Below are positions 1 through 8,334 of a stretch of 64,000 nt of DNA, one piece after another. The notes under the pieces are model-generated. The model ran no database searches, was not told the DNA's origin, and saw only the letters and a program-made list of their open reading frames with translations. The DNA is from Daejeonella sp. JGW-45 (GTDB taxonomy: Bacteria > Bacteroidota > Bacteroidia > Sphingobacteriales > Sphingobacteriaceae), in contig NZ_JARKNC010000008.1 in NCBI RefSeq assembly GCF_029360805.1, positions 680,339 through 744,338 of the forward strand, in the 5' to 3' direction. Each line of letters begins with the position of its first letter. Within the stretch, counting starts at the first letter, position 1. Both the position numbers and the translations under genes were made by a program.

Positions 1-623
1 TACGAAACACCCCGCTGCTTTTCATCAAGCTCTTTTAAGATCCCATAATTAAGCATCTTCTTTCGGAAATTACGCTTATCCAGCTTCTTATTAAGTATAA
101 CTTCATAAAGATGCTGCAACTGTGTCAACGTAAATTTCTCGGGAAGTAACTCAAATGCAATTGGCTGGTAGCTTATCCGCGTCCTGATCTTGCCAAAGGC
201 CCGCCCAAAGATCTGATCGTGGTCGAATGCAAGATTAGGAAGCTCCGCGATCGGTTTCCAAACCGCCTTCCTGGCATAATCGGTAACCGGAACGGGCTTT
301 AATTCCTTATTCCCACTAAGCCGGATCATCGCATAATAACCAACGGTGACCACCCGCCCCTGCGGGTGCCGGTTAACATCGCCAAAGGTGTAGAACTGAT
401 CCATATATATCCCTTTAAGGCCGGTTAGTTCATACAAGATCCGTTCAGCTGCAGTATCCAGGCTTTCATCCTGTTCTACAAGATATCCGGGGAGTGCCCA
501 CCAGTCTTTAAAGGGCTCAGCATTACGTTCAATCAGCAAAACTTTAAGCTCACCCTCATCGAATCCAAAAATCACGCAGTCTATTGAAAATACCGAATCG
601 AATTTGGGCAGAATTGTTTCCAC
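1..623 (-). CDS. Nudix-domain transcriptional regulator (NrtR/AraR-like), partial at left edge
   Basis: Reading leftwards from a GTG at 623, an open frame runs off the window, so the C-terminus is missing. An in-frame stop lies just upstream of the GTG. The N-terminal ~130 residues look like a Nudix domain (GFDEGELKVLLIERN, then WALPGYLVEQDESL). The Nudix box is degenerate: where REUxEE is expected, RILYEL is seen, so two metal-binding glutamates are gone and hydrolase activity is unlikely. The rest (LTQLQHLYEVILNKKLDKRNF) fits the winged-helix C-terminus of NrtR/AraR-type regulators. In that family the dead Nudix domain senses a sugar or nucleotide ligand. It is divergent from pfkA, with an interrupted palindrome between them. 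The family is fairly sure; the ligand is unknown. Confidence 0.8.
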   Translation of the reverse strand, partial: METILPKFDSVFSIDCVIFGFDEGELKVLLIERNAEPFKDWWALPGYLVEQDESLDTAAERILYELTGLKGIYMDQFYTFGDVNRHPQGRVVTVGYYAMIRLSGNKELKPVPVTDYARKAVWKPIAELPNLAFDHDQIFGRAFGKIRTRISYQPIAFELLPEKFTLTQLQHLYEVILNKKLDKRNFRKKMLNYGILKELDEKQRGVS

Positions 624-694
624 GGGGTAGCATTAATTAAAAGACTAAATATATAAGGATTAAAAGTAAAGGGTGAAAAAATCTGGCAAAAATT

Positions 695-714
695 ACTTAG
701 TGTAAAAAATACAC
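695..714. promoter_or_regulatory. Operator-like interrupted palindrome GTGTA-N5-TACAC upstream of pfkA
   Basis: The arms GTGTA (700-704) and TACAC (710-714) flank a 5-bp A-tract and are preceded by ACTTA. The site lies between the divergent Nudix regulator and pfkA, immediately upstream of the presumed -7 box of pfkA, where bound protein would touch the promoter. A second site with the same arms and the same leading ACTT lies at 23558-23577. Binding by the neighbouring regulator is inference. Confidence 0.5.
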
Positions 715-716
715 CC

Positions 717-724
717 TATCTTCG
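717..724 (+). promoter_or_regulatory. Probable -7 promoter element of pfkA (TATCTTCG)
   Basis: TATCTTCG differs in one position from the Bacteroidota -7 consensus TAnnTTTG. It lies 22 bp before the TTG start of pfkA. No clear TTTG is seen at -33, which would fit a promoter needing an activator or one overlapped by the palindrome at 695-714. Confidence 0.4.
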
Positions 725-746
725 TTGAGATCAATAAAGATTAATA

Positions 747-1730
747 TTGTCGGAAATAAAAAAAATAGGCGTTTTTACGTCCGGAGGCGACGCGCCGGGC
801 ATGAATGCATGTATCCGGGCCGTTGTCAGAACTGCAATATTTAAAAATATCGAAGTGGTGGGGATCCGTCAGGGATACCAGGGAATGCTTGAATGCAATT
901 TTTGGGACATGACGGCCAGAGACGTTGGTAACATTATCCATATAGGTGGCACTATTTTAAAAACAGCGCGATGCCTTGAGTTTAAAACTGCCGAGGGCAC
1001 AAAAAAAGCCTATGAAAATCTGAAAGCCCACGGGATAGACGCCCTTGTAGCAATTGGCGGTGATGGGACAGCGAATGGCGCCGACCGGCTCTCGAGGACG
1101 TTTGATATTCCGGTAATGTGCATACCCGGCACGATAGACAACGATCTTAACGGATCTGACTTCACACTTGGTTTTGATACTGCCACAAATACAGTTATCG
1201 AAGCAATCGACAAGATCAGGGATACAGCCGCATCACACGACCGCCTATTTTTTATCGAAGTTATGGGGCGTGATTCGGGTTGCATCGCACTTCATGCGGG
1301 TATCGCCGGAGGTGCGGAAGCCGTACTTCTTCCCGAAAGGGAAACCGCTATAGATGAGCTGATAGAGAAGCTTTCGAGCCAGGCAAAGAACAAGAAAACG
1401 TCAAGCATAGTGATCGTTGCAGAGGGCGATAAAAACGGAGGCGCCTATCATGTTGCCGCCCGTGTAAAAGAAAAATTTGATTTTTACGACAGTAAAGTCA
1501 CTATATTAGGGCATTTACAAAGAGGTGGCAGTCCGAGCAGTTTCGACCGTATTTTAGCCAGCAGACTGGGTTTCGCTGCTGTTAAGGCGTTATTAAATGG
1601 CAGGACCCGTCAGATGGTAGGCCTTCGCGGCAACGCAATAGTGCTTACTCCTCTTGAAGAAGCATTAAATATTTCCCATTTCAAGCTTGAGGATGATCTG
1701 CTGGAAATGATAAATGTATTATCAATATAG
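747..1730 (+). CDS. pfkA: ATP-dependent 6-phosphofructokinase
   Basis: Phosphorylates fructose 6-phosphate to fructose 1,6-bisphosphate in glycolysis (cytoplasm). The 327 residues match the usual ~320 of the bacterial PfkA family. Visible motifs are the N-terminal ATP loop TSGGDAPGMNA (residues 11-21), GGDGT (104-108, the G after D marks an ATP rather than PPi enzyme), GTIDND with the catalytic Asp131, and the substrate segment MGRDSG. The start is a TTG, chosen because the protein then begins MSEIKKIGVFTSGG as in relatives. It is first in a likely operon with the sugar-kinase-like gene (4-bp gap) and gapA. Confidence 0.97.
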   Translation: MSEIKKIGVFTSGGDAPGMNACIRAVVRTAIFKNIEVVGIRQGYQGMLECNFWDMTARDVGNIIHIGGTILKTARCLEFKTAEGTKKAYENLKAHGIDALVAIGGDGTANGADRLSRTFDIPVMCIPGTIDNDLNGSDFTLGFDTATNTVIEAIDKIRDTAASHDRLFFIEVMGRDSGCIALHAGIAGGAEAVLLPERETAIDELIEKLSSQAKNKKTSSIVIVAEGDKNGGAYHVAARVKEKFDFYDSKVTILGHLQRGGSPSSFDRILASRLGFAAVKALLNGRTRQMVGLRGNAIVLTPLEEALNISHFKLEDDLLEMINVLSI

Positions 1731-1734
1731 TTAT

Positions 1735-2583
1735 ATGATTGCGGTAGTTTATAGCGGGTCGAGATTTGCAGATTGGAAGTTGGCTGAAAGAGGAAAGATC
1801 GTTTCAGAATTTAAAACTCAGGGGATCAACCCGTTTTTTAGTGACAAGAACTCAATAAATCAACTACTTAACAAGAACGTTCAGCTAATCAATAATGCTG
1901 AAAAAATAAATTGGGTTTATTTTTTCGGTGCAGGCGCATCCTCACCGGAGAGACAAAAAATTATATCCGAGTCTTTTGGATCATTCTTCAGATATAGCCG
2001 CGTGGTGGTTGATCATGACCTGAAAGCTGCTGCACTGGCAGCCTGCGGCGACGAACGCTGCGTCCTGGGCATTCTCGGCAGCGGGTCAAATGCCGCTTAT
2101 TTCGACGGGAAAAAAGTCCATAGCAACAATTTTGGATTAGGGTATATTCTCGGTGACGAAGGCTCTGCGAACTGGCTTGGCATAAATTTGCTTAAGGCTT
2201 TCCTGAATGAAAAGATCCCATCTGATTTCGAAAAGCTGTTTCTAAAAAAATATGACCTGGACAGGACACAAATCCTCGATAAAGTTTACAGACAGCCACA
2301 ACCGGCCTTATTTTTGAGCTACTTTTCTGATTTCCTAATGGATCACCGAAATGATACCTTTGTAAAGCAGCTGGTGCTCTGCGGCTTTGATGCTTATTTT
2401 AAGACCTATATCATTCCGCTCAAAAAACAGTATCCCGGCGCGCCCGTACACATCGTCGGAACGGTGGCTTCAGGCTTTGAAGACTATCTGCGTGAGTCTG
2501 CTACAAATAACGGCTTAAAAATCAACTCCGTGATTAAGGAACCGATATATAACTTATTAAAATATTACTCTAACAAAAATTAA
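1735..2583 (+). CDS. BadF/BadG-type N-acetylglucosamine-kinase-like protein with degenerate ATP loop
   Basis: About 282 residues of the ASKHA sugar-kinase fold. The ATG at 1735 gives the family-like beginning MIAVVYSGSRFADWKL; an ATG at 1714 would overlap pfkA. Later motifs are well kept: VVDHDLKAAALAA with the expected Asp, GILGSGSNAAYFDG and GYILGDEGSANWLG. In the first phosphate loop, however, the usual D-x-G-x-T reads Y-S-G-S-R, so the metal-coordinating Asp and the Thr are missing. It may be a sugar- or amino-sugar-sensing pseudokinase, or a kinase with changed chemistry. Its place between pfkA and gapA suggests a link to glycolytic flux. Confidence 0.75.
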   Translation: MIAVVYSGSRFADWKLAERGKIVSEFKTQGINPFFSDKNSINQLLNKNVQLINNAEKINWVYFFGAGASSPERQKIISESFGSFFRYSRVVVDHDLKAAALAACGDERCVLGILGSGSNAAYFDGKKVHSNNFGLGYILGDEGSANWLGINLLKAFLNEKIPSDFEKLFLKKYDLDRTQILDKVYRQPQPALFLSYFSDFLMDHRNDTFVKQLVLCGFDAYFKTYIIPLKKQYPGAPVHIVGTVASGFEDYLRESATNNGLKINSVIKEPIYNLLKYYSNKN

Positions 2584-2597
2584 TAAACATGAAAACG

Positions 2598-2667
2598 GCA
2601 TGAGCTTACCATTTCAAAAACCAAACAAGCTCATGCAAGCCCGTCCGAATGGTTTGGCCGGGCGGAC
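2598..2667. repeat. Double hairpin upstream of gapA (related copy at 29414-29471)
   Basis: The 10-bp arms GCATGAGCTT (2598-2607) and AAGCTCATGC (2627-2636) form a stem with a 19-nt loop. A second GC-rich hairpin follows (GTCCG 2643-2647, CGGAC 2663-2667). The structure lies between the kinase-like gene and gapA, about 30 bp before the gapA ATG. A related double hairpin precedes the cytochrome c gene at 29492. It may act as an attenuator or processing site, or be an extragenic palindromic repeat. Confidence 0.6.
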
Positions 2668-2694
2668 TTCATATCCGCTAAAAAATAAAAATAA

Positions 2695-3699
<1,005 letters not shown>

Positions 3700-3732
3700 A
3701 AATAGGATTGATAGGATTGTAGGATTAATAGG

Positions 3733-3821
3733 ATGTTGGGCGGAGAGTTCAATGTCATTGCGAGCGGAAGCAAGGATGCTGGGCGGAGATGCGCCGTATT
3801 TTTCATTGCGAGCGGAAGCAA
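3733..3821 (+). repeat. Tandem ~46-bp duplication with TCATTGCGAGCGGAAGCAA
   Basis: The 19-mer TCATTGCGAGCGGAAGCAA is present at 3755-3773 and 3803-3821. Each copy is preceded by a related segment (TTGGGCGGAGA and CTGGGCGGAGA). Just upstream, 3707-3736 holds four imperfect TAGGATT units with an 8-9 bp period. No coding frame here resembles a protein family. Confidence 0.65.
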
Positions 3822-3838
3822 AATTTTTAATACAACCG

Positions 3839-3874
3839 AAGCCCTGCTTAATTTATAGAGCAGGGCTTTTTTTT
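3839..3874 (+). terminator. Rho-independent terminator after gapA
   Basis: A perfect 10-bp stem, AAGCCCTGCT (3839-3848) with AGCAGGGCTT (3859-3868), is followed by a run of eight T (3867-3874). The loop is TTAATTTATAG-like. It would end the pfkA-gapA transcript. Confidence 0.9.
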
Positions 3875-3910
3875 GAGAACCCAGAGCAGCTTATCAGGAC
3901 CAGATTCGCT

Positions 3911-4222
3911 GACTCCGAAGGAGTCAGATCTTTATAGAAAATTATTTAGTACGTTTTCCCGACCCCGAAGGTGGTCGCCCGGATGAACACCGTTCGGACA
4001 GGGTCGCATGTTTATAGATAACGTTGTTCATCTTACCCGACCCCGACGGGGTCGTATATTTATAGTAACCGGTGTTCCCGGGCAAATCGACCCCGAAGGG
4101 GTCGTATGTAATACAACGACACATGCGACCCCGTCCGAACGGTGTTCATCCGGGCGGGCACCTTCGGGGTCGGGGTGTCGGGCCGGAAAGATGTTCTATA
4201 AACATTTGACCCCTTCGGGATC
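3911..4222. repeat. Cluster of GACCCCGAAGGGGTC palindromes with TTTATAG tails, copy 1
   Basis: The basic unit is a 15-bp palindrome (GACYCCGAMGGRGTC) plus a few bases and TTTATAG. Units are seen at 3911-3925, 4039-4053, ~4091-4105 and, inverted, 4208-4222. The segment ~3959-4014 is an imperfect inverted copy of ~4128-4178, so the region can fold into a long hairpin. The part 4039-4222 recurs at 5373-5556 with only two differences seen. Open frames across it translate the repeat (SGSGK/RCSSGR) and are not genes. This and the tandem duplication at 3733-3821 fill the 3700-4352 gap. Confidence 0.85.
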
Positions 4223-4352
4223 GTTATCTACAGACCACTCGGTGAAACAATGTCAACCAAAATCCTGGATCCTTTAAATAATAACATTGGACGCAGCGGT
4301 GGGGTTTTTGCTTCCATTTCCTATTTTTATCTTCATAAAATGTGAAACTTCG

Positions 4353-5321
4353 ATGAAAAAAGTCTCCTGGGGAATTATCGGCTGCGGTGATGTTACAGAA
4401 GTAAAGAGCGGCCCGGCCTTCAACCTTGTGCCAAATTCAGAATTAACTGCCGTGATGCGGCGTGATCCAGGAAAAGCAGAGGATTATGCAAAACGTCATG
4501 GTGTTAAAAACTGGTATTCTGATGCTGGTGAGCTGATCAATGACTCTGCCGTAAATGCCATCTATATAGCCACGCCTCCCGCCTTTCATGAAGCCTATAC
4601 GCTGCAGGCCTTCAAAGCTGGCAAGCCAGTTTATGTGGAGAAACCCATGGCCCTGGATTCATCCGAATCGCTGCGGATGGCAGAGGCAGCCGCCAGATAT
4701 TCCTGCAAGTTAAGCGTTGCTCACTACCGGCGTGCTCAGCCACGATTTCAAAAAGTCCGGCAACTGCTGCAGGAAAAATCAATAGGTGATGTCATTTCGG
4801 TAAACCTTCAATTACACCAGGCTTATCAGCCCGGGACGGAGAACACCTGGCGTACCAACCCTGCAATATCAGGGGGCGGTTTGTTTCATGACCTGGCACC
4901 GCATCAGATCGACCTGATGGTCTATTTTTTTGGATTCCCGCTGGATGTTAAAGGCAGTTCGCTGAACCGGGCGAATCTGTATGATGCGGATGACTATGTA
5001 CACGCTGAACTTCTGTTTAAGAATAATATCCGTTTTAGAGGAATGTGGGACTATAACGCCCGGCTTGAAGATGAGTTGGATATCTGCGAAATAACGGGAA
5101 CACAGGGTACAATCCGGTTTGCTGTGTTCAGCGATTTATGCGAACTGGTTAAAGATGGTCAAACCAAGGTTCTTGAGTTCGATCATTTGCCTCATGTTCA
5201 GCAGCCTATGATTGAGGCCGTTGTAAAGCATTTTCTTGATGAAGGGCAGAACCCCTGCCCGGCAGCAGATGCTGTTGAAGTGATGAAGATAATTGATAAA
5301 GTTACGGGGAAGATCAACTAG
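4353..5321 (+). CDS. Gfo/Idh/MocA-family oxidoreductase
   Basis: A cytoplasmic NAD(P)-dependent sugar or polyol dehydrogenase of about 322 residues. The N-terminal Rossmann motif is WGIIGCGDVT, followed by the family signature EKPMALD and the substrate-domain segment GGGLFHDLAPHQIDLM with the usual Asp and His. The ATG at 4353 is chosen because it places the nucleotide loop near the N-terminus; an upstream frame adds only a poorly conserved leader. The substrate cannot be told. It stands alone, bracketed by two nearly identical 184-bp repeat clusters, so it may have moved or been duplicated together with them. Confidence 0.88.
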   Translation: MKKVSWGIIGCGDVTEVKSGPAFNLVPNSELTAVMRRDPGKAEDYAKRHGVKNWYSDAGELINDSAVNAIYIATPPAFHEAYTLQAFKAGKPVYVEKPMALDSSESLRMAEAAARYSCKLSVAHYRRAQPRFQKVRQLLQEKSIGDVISVNLQLHQAYQPGTENTWRTNPAISGGGLFHDLAPHQIDLMVYFFGFPLDVKGSSLNRANLYDADDYVHAELLFKNNIRFRGMWDYNARLEDELDICEITGTQGTIRFAVFSDLCELVKDGQTKVLEFDHLPHVQQPMIEAVVKHFLDEGQNPCPAADAVEVMKIIDKVTGKIN

Positions 5322-5372
5322 CAATTTGTCAATGAGTAAATCACTGGTGTCCGGTTAAAAAGTTTTGCTGTC

Positions 5373-5556
5373 GACCCCGACGGGGTCGTATATTTATAGT
5401 AACCGGTGTTCCCGGGCAAATCGACCCCGAAGGGGTCGTATGTAATACAACGACGCATGCGACCCCGTCCGAACGGTGTTCATCCGGGCGGGCACCTTCG
5501 GGGTCGGGGTGTCGGGCCGGAAAGATGTTCTATAAACATTTGACCCCTTCGGGGTC
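5373..5556. repeat. Palindromic repeat cluster, copy 2 (direct repeat of 4039-4222)
   Basis: 184 bp matching 4039-4222 in the same orientation, with two substitutions seen (a CACATG/CGCATG change and one base in the last palindrome). It starts with GACCCCGACGGGGTC at 5373-5387 and ends with GACCCCTTCGGGGTC at 5542-5556. The two copies flank the oxidoreductase gene. Confidence 0.9.
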
Positions 5557-6318
5557 AGCGCTAATGGCGATTTAATAAGGGGTTTGCTTTTTAAACCTTA
5601 TCAAAAAACGGTCAATCTAAAGCACAAGAGCATATTTATCAAGAACTTAATGTTAACCCGGACGCTAGTGATGAGTAAATTAGCAAATGGTGGTGATCAG
5701 TACAGCAATCACACTCGTCAAAATTGCAATCGTGCCGAATACACTTACACTAAGGTGACTTATGCCCAATAAAAAAACGACACGAACTAAGCGGATCATC
5801 AGGGCTGAAATATCTAAAGATCGTAACTGATAAATTTTATCAAAATTCGAGATGCTGCGGCAGACTAAAAACACCACCAACAACGGCGTCAAACAAACAG
5901 GCTATTTTACGCGTCCTGTTTCTTATGTAAGTATTCCCCGCATCAGGCAGAATATTTCCTTAGAGAGCTTTATTTTAGCTTAATACAGGGACTTGTCTGA
6001 AAACATGTCATCGTTCATTGTGAATTTTGCGATTCGAGATCTTTAGAATACTTTCCTGCCACCTTCTTCGTACCTTCCTCGTACCTTCTTTGTCTATTAT
6101 TTGCCTGACGTTGGTTAAAATGGCTTTCGAGACGAAGAAGTGACGAAGAAGGCACAAACAAAACCTCTTTTTTAGACTATTTTCTGATCTGGTATAAAAA
6201 CACGCTTGATTTCAAAAAGCCGCCGATAGCTTTTTACGGTAAAATGGGAAATTCAGGGAAGGTCACCCGCAGTCAACAGGGACACGATAAAAAGCCTGGT
6301 ACTTACACTAAGTACTAC
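5557..6318. other. Gene-poor interval between the oxidoreductase and glgB
   Basis: About 760 bp with no convincing gene. Two short overlapping frames exist (5584-5772 on plus; a hydrophobic 70-residue one at 5680-5892 on minus) but neither resembles a family. The interval holds the 11-bp micro-repeats at 6061-6152, the 11-mer CTTACACTAAG at 5744 and 6302, and a small hairpin GTACTT/AAGTAC (6299-6315) just beyond the glgB stop that could be a weak terminator. Confidence 0.6.
6061..6152. repeat. Inverted 11-bp micro-repeats (ACCTTCTTCGT type)
   Basis: Three tandem 11-bp units lie at 6061-6093 (ACCTTCTTCGT, ACCTTCCTCGT, ACCTTCTTTGT). Two units in inverted orientation lie at 6131-6152 (GACGAAGAAGT, GACGAAGAAGG). 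The arms can pair around a ~37-nt loop. Confidence 0.7.
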
Positions 6319-8277
6319 TTAATCTGCCCGTTTAAGAACCATCCCTCCCAGTGGCGGCAAATTCATCAATCCCGATTGCTTCTTTCCATGCCAGGAGATC
6401 TCTTCAGAAATGATCATTTCTTCCCTAACAAAGCCACTCCCATAAAACTTCTGATCATCTGAATTGAGAATGATTTGCCATTTACCCTCGGCTGGCAAAC
6501 CTATGCGCCAGGTAGTCCTCGGCACTGGCGTTAAGTTGAGAACTATAAGCAGGTCCCTGGCTCGCTCGTTGCCTTTACGGGAGTAAACCAATACCGAATT
6601 TTCGGAATCCCCCCCTTCTATCCATTCAAAACCGGTACTTTCAAAACTCTTCTCATACAATGCTGGCTCGGAAGTATATAGCTTATTCACAGATTTTACC
6701 ATTTCGCTAACACCCTGGTGCGGCGTGTGCTCAAGTAAATGCCAGTCGAGTGAACGGTTAAAATCCCATTCAGCGCTCTGGCCGATCTCATTACCCATAA
6801 ACAGGCACTTTGTTCCGGGATGCGTGAACATATACAGGTACAGCAAGCGGAGATTGGCAAATTTTTGCCAGTCATCCCCCGGCATGCGATTAAGAAGCGA
6901 TCCTTTTCCGTGTACAACCTCGTCGTGTGAAAAGGGCAGCATAAAATTCTCTGTAAAGGCGTATTCTGTGCTGAACGTGATCCTGTTATGATGGTATTTA
7001 CGATGAACCGGGTCTCTGGAAAAGTAATCCAGCGTATCGTTCATCCAACCCATCATCCATTTCATACCAAAACCAAGCCCGCCGGCATAAGTAGGCTTGC
7101 TGACACTGGGAAAGGCAGTAGATTCTTCAGCAATAGTCTGAACATCGGGAAAATGGCCGTAGACCGCCTCATTGAACTCTTTCAGGAAACTTATCGCTTC
7201 CAGATTTTCGTTACCTCCGTATTCATTGGGGATCCACTCTCCTCCTTCCCGGGAATAATCGAGATACAGCATTGAAGCTACGGCATCTACACGCAGACCA
7301 TCAGCATGATAGCGGTCAAGCCAGAAGATCGCATTACTGATTAAAAACGATCTCACTTCGTTACGGCCATAGTTGAAGATATAGGATTTCCAATCGGGAT
7401 GGAACCCTTTTTTCATATCGGCATGTTCGTATAAATGAGTACCGTCAAACCGGTAAAGGCCGTGCTCATCGCCCGGAAAGTGCGACGGAACCCAGTCGAG
7501 TATCAGGCCGATATCATTTTGGTGCAGTTGCTCAATGAGGTACATGAAATCCTGAGGTGTTCCAAACCGCGATGTCGCAGCAAAATAACCCGTGATCTGA
7601 TAACCCCAGGAAGGATAAAAAGGGTGTTCCATCATAGGCAGGAACTCAACATGCGTAAAACCCATCTCCTTCAAATAAGGAATCAGCTTCGCTGCCATTT
7701 GGCGATAACTTAAGAATTCATTGGGCGACTCCATGCTTCTGGCCCATGACCCGAAATGCACCTCATAAACTGACATGGGTTTATTCAGTGCGTTTCTCTC
7801 GTAACGCGACTTCATCCACGATTCGTCCTTCCATTCATACCAGGTATCCCAAACGATCGAGGCAGTTGAGGGCGGCTCCTCCCATCTGAGAGCAAATGGA
7901 TCTGCCTTCTCCAGGCTTTCGCCTGTATTAGAGTTAATGACATATTTATAAACCTCACCGGTGCCCACGCCCGGGATAAAGGTTTCCCATATGCCTGAAC
8001 CATCCCATCGTACAGACATGGGATGTGATGACCGGTTCCACCCGTTGAAATTTCCTTCAACCGATACCTGCCGGGCATTCGGAGCCCACACGGCAAAATA
8101 AGTACCGTCAAGGCCGTCGTGAGTTACAACATGAGAACCGAACTTCTCATATAGCTTGTAATGTTTACCGGCCCTGAAGAGACTGATATCAAAATCTGAA
8201 AACCGTGAGTACCATGCACGGGGCTCTACGGCAGGAACAGGTACCGGCAGAACATGAGGTTGATCTTTTTTGGCCAT
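6319..8277 (-). CDS. glgB: 1,4-alpha-glucan branching enzyme (GH13)
   Basis: Makes alpha-1,6 branches in glycogen by cutting and transferring alpha-1,4 chains (cytoplasm). 652 residues: an N-terminal CBM48 domain (~50-140, FAVWAPNARQVSVEGNFNGW), a GH13 barrel and a C-terminal beta domain. The four GH13 signatures are visible: DWVPSHF (261-267), GLRVDAVASMLY with nucleophile Asp331, TIAEEST with acid/base Glu384, and FSHDEVVHG. It is 57 bp downstream of the GH31 gene on the same strand, probably one transcript. No glgA or glgC is adjacent in the window. Confidence 0.96.
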   Translation of the reverse strand: MAKKDQPHVLPVPVPAVEPRAWYSRFSDFDISLFRAGKHYKLYEKFGSHVVTHDGLDGTYFAVWAPNARQVSVEGNFNGWNRSSHPMSVRWDGSGIWETFIPGVGTGEVYKYVINSNTGESLEKADPFALRWEEPPSTASIVWDTWYEWKDESWMKSRYERNALNKPMSVYEVHFGSWARSMESPNEFLSYRQMAAKLIPYLKEMGFTHVEFLPMMEHPFYPSWGYQITGYFAATSRFGTPQDFMYLIEQLHQNDIGLILDWVPSHFPGDEHGLYRFDGTHLYEHADMKKGFHPDWKSYIFNYGRNEVRSFLISNAIFWLDRYHADGLRVDAVASMLYLDYSREGGEWIPNEYGGNENLEAISFLKEFNEAVYGHFPDVQTIAEESTAFPSVSKPTYAGGLGFGMKWMMGWMNDTLDYFSRDPVHRKYHHNRITFSTEYAFTENFMLPFSHDEVVHGKGSLLNRMPGDDWQKFANLRLLYLYMFTHPGTKCLFMGNEIGQSAEWDFNRSLDWHLLEHTPHQGVSEMVKSVNKLYTSEPALYEKSFESTGFEWIEGGDSENSVLVYSRKGNERARDLLIVLNLTPVPRTTWRIGLPAEGKWQIILNSDDQKFYGSGFVREEMIISEEISWHGKKQSGLMNLPPLGGMVLKRAD

Positions 8278-8334
8278 ATTGCTATATCACAGGTAGAACT
8301 AAGCACGTATGAATATACCGGTTTATCACAAAGA

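Noticed and set aside
4008-4277. Open frame of ~89 codons rich in Ser, Gly and Arg across the repeat cluster
   Set aside because: It is the translation of the GACCCC palindromes; the same peptide pieces appear on the opposite strand and in the second repeat copy.
5680-5892. Hydrophobic 70-residue frame on the minus strand (and an overlapping plus-strand frame at 5584-5772)
   Set aside because: No family resemblance, TTG start, no promoter, and the two frames exclude each other. A decayed membrane-protein gene remains possible.
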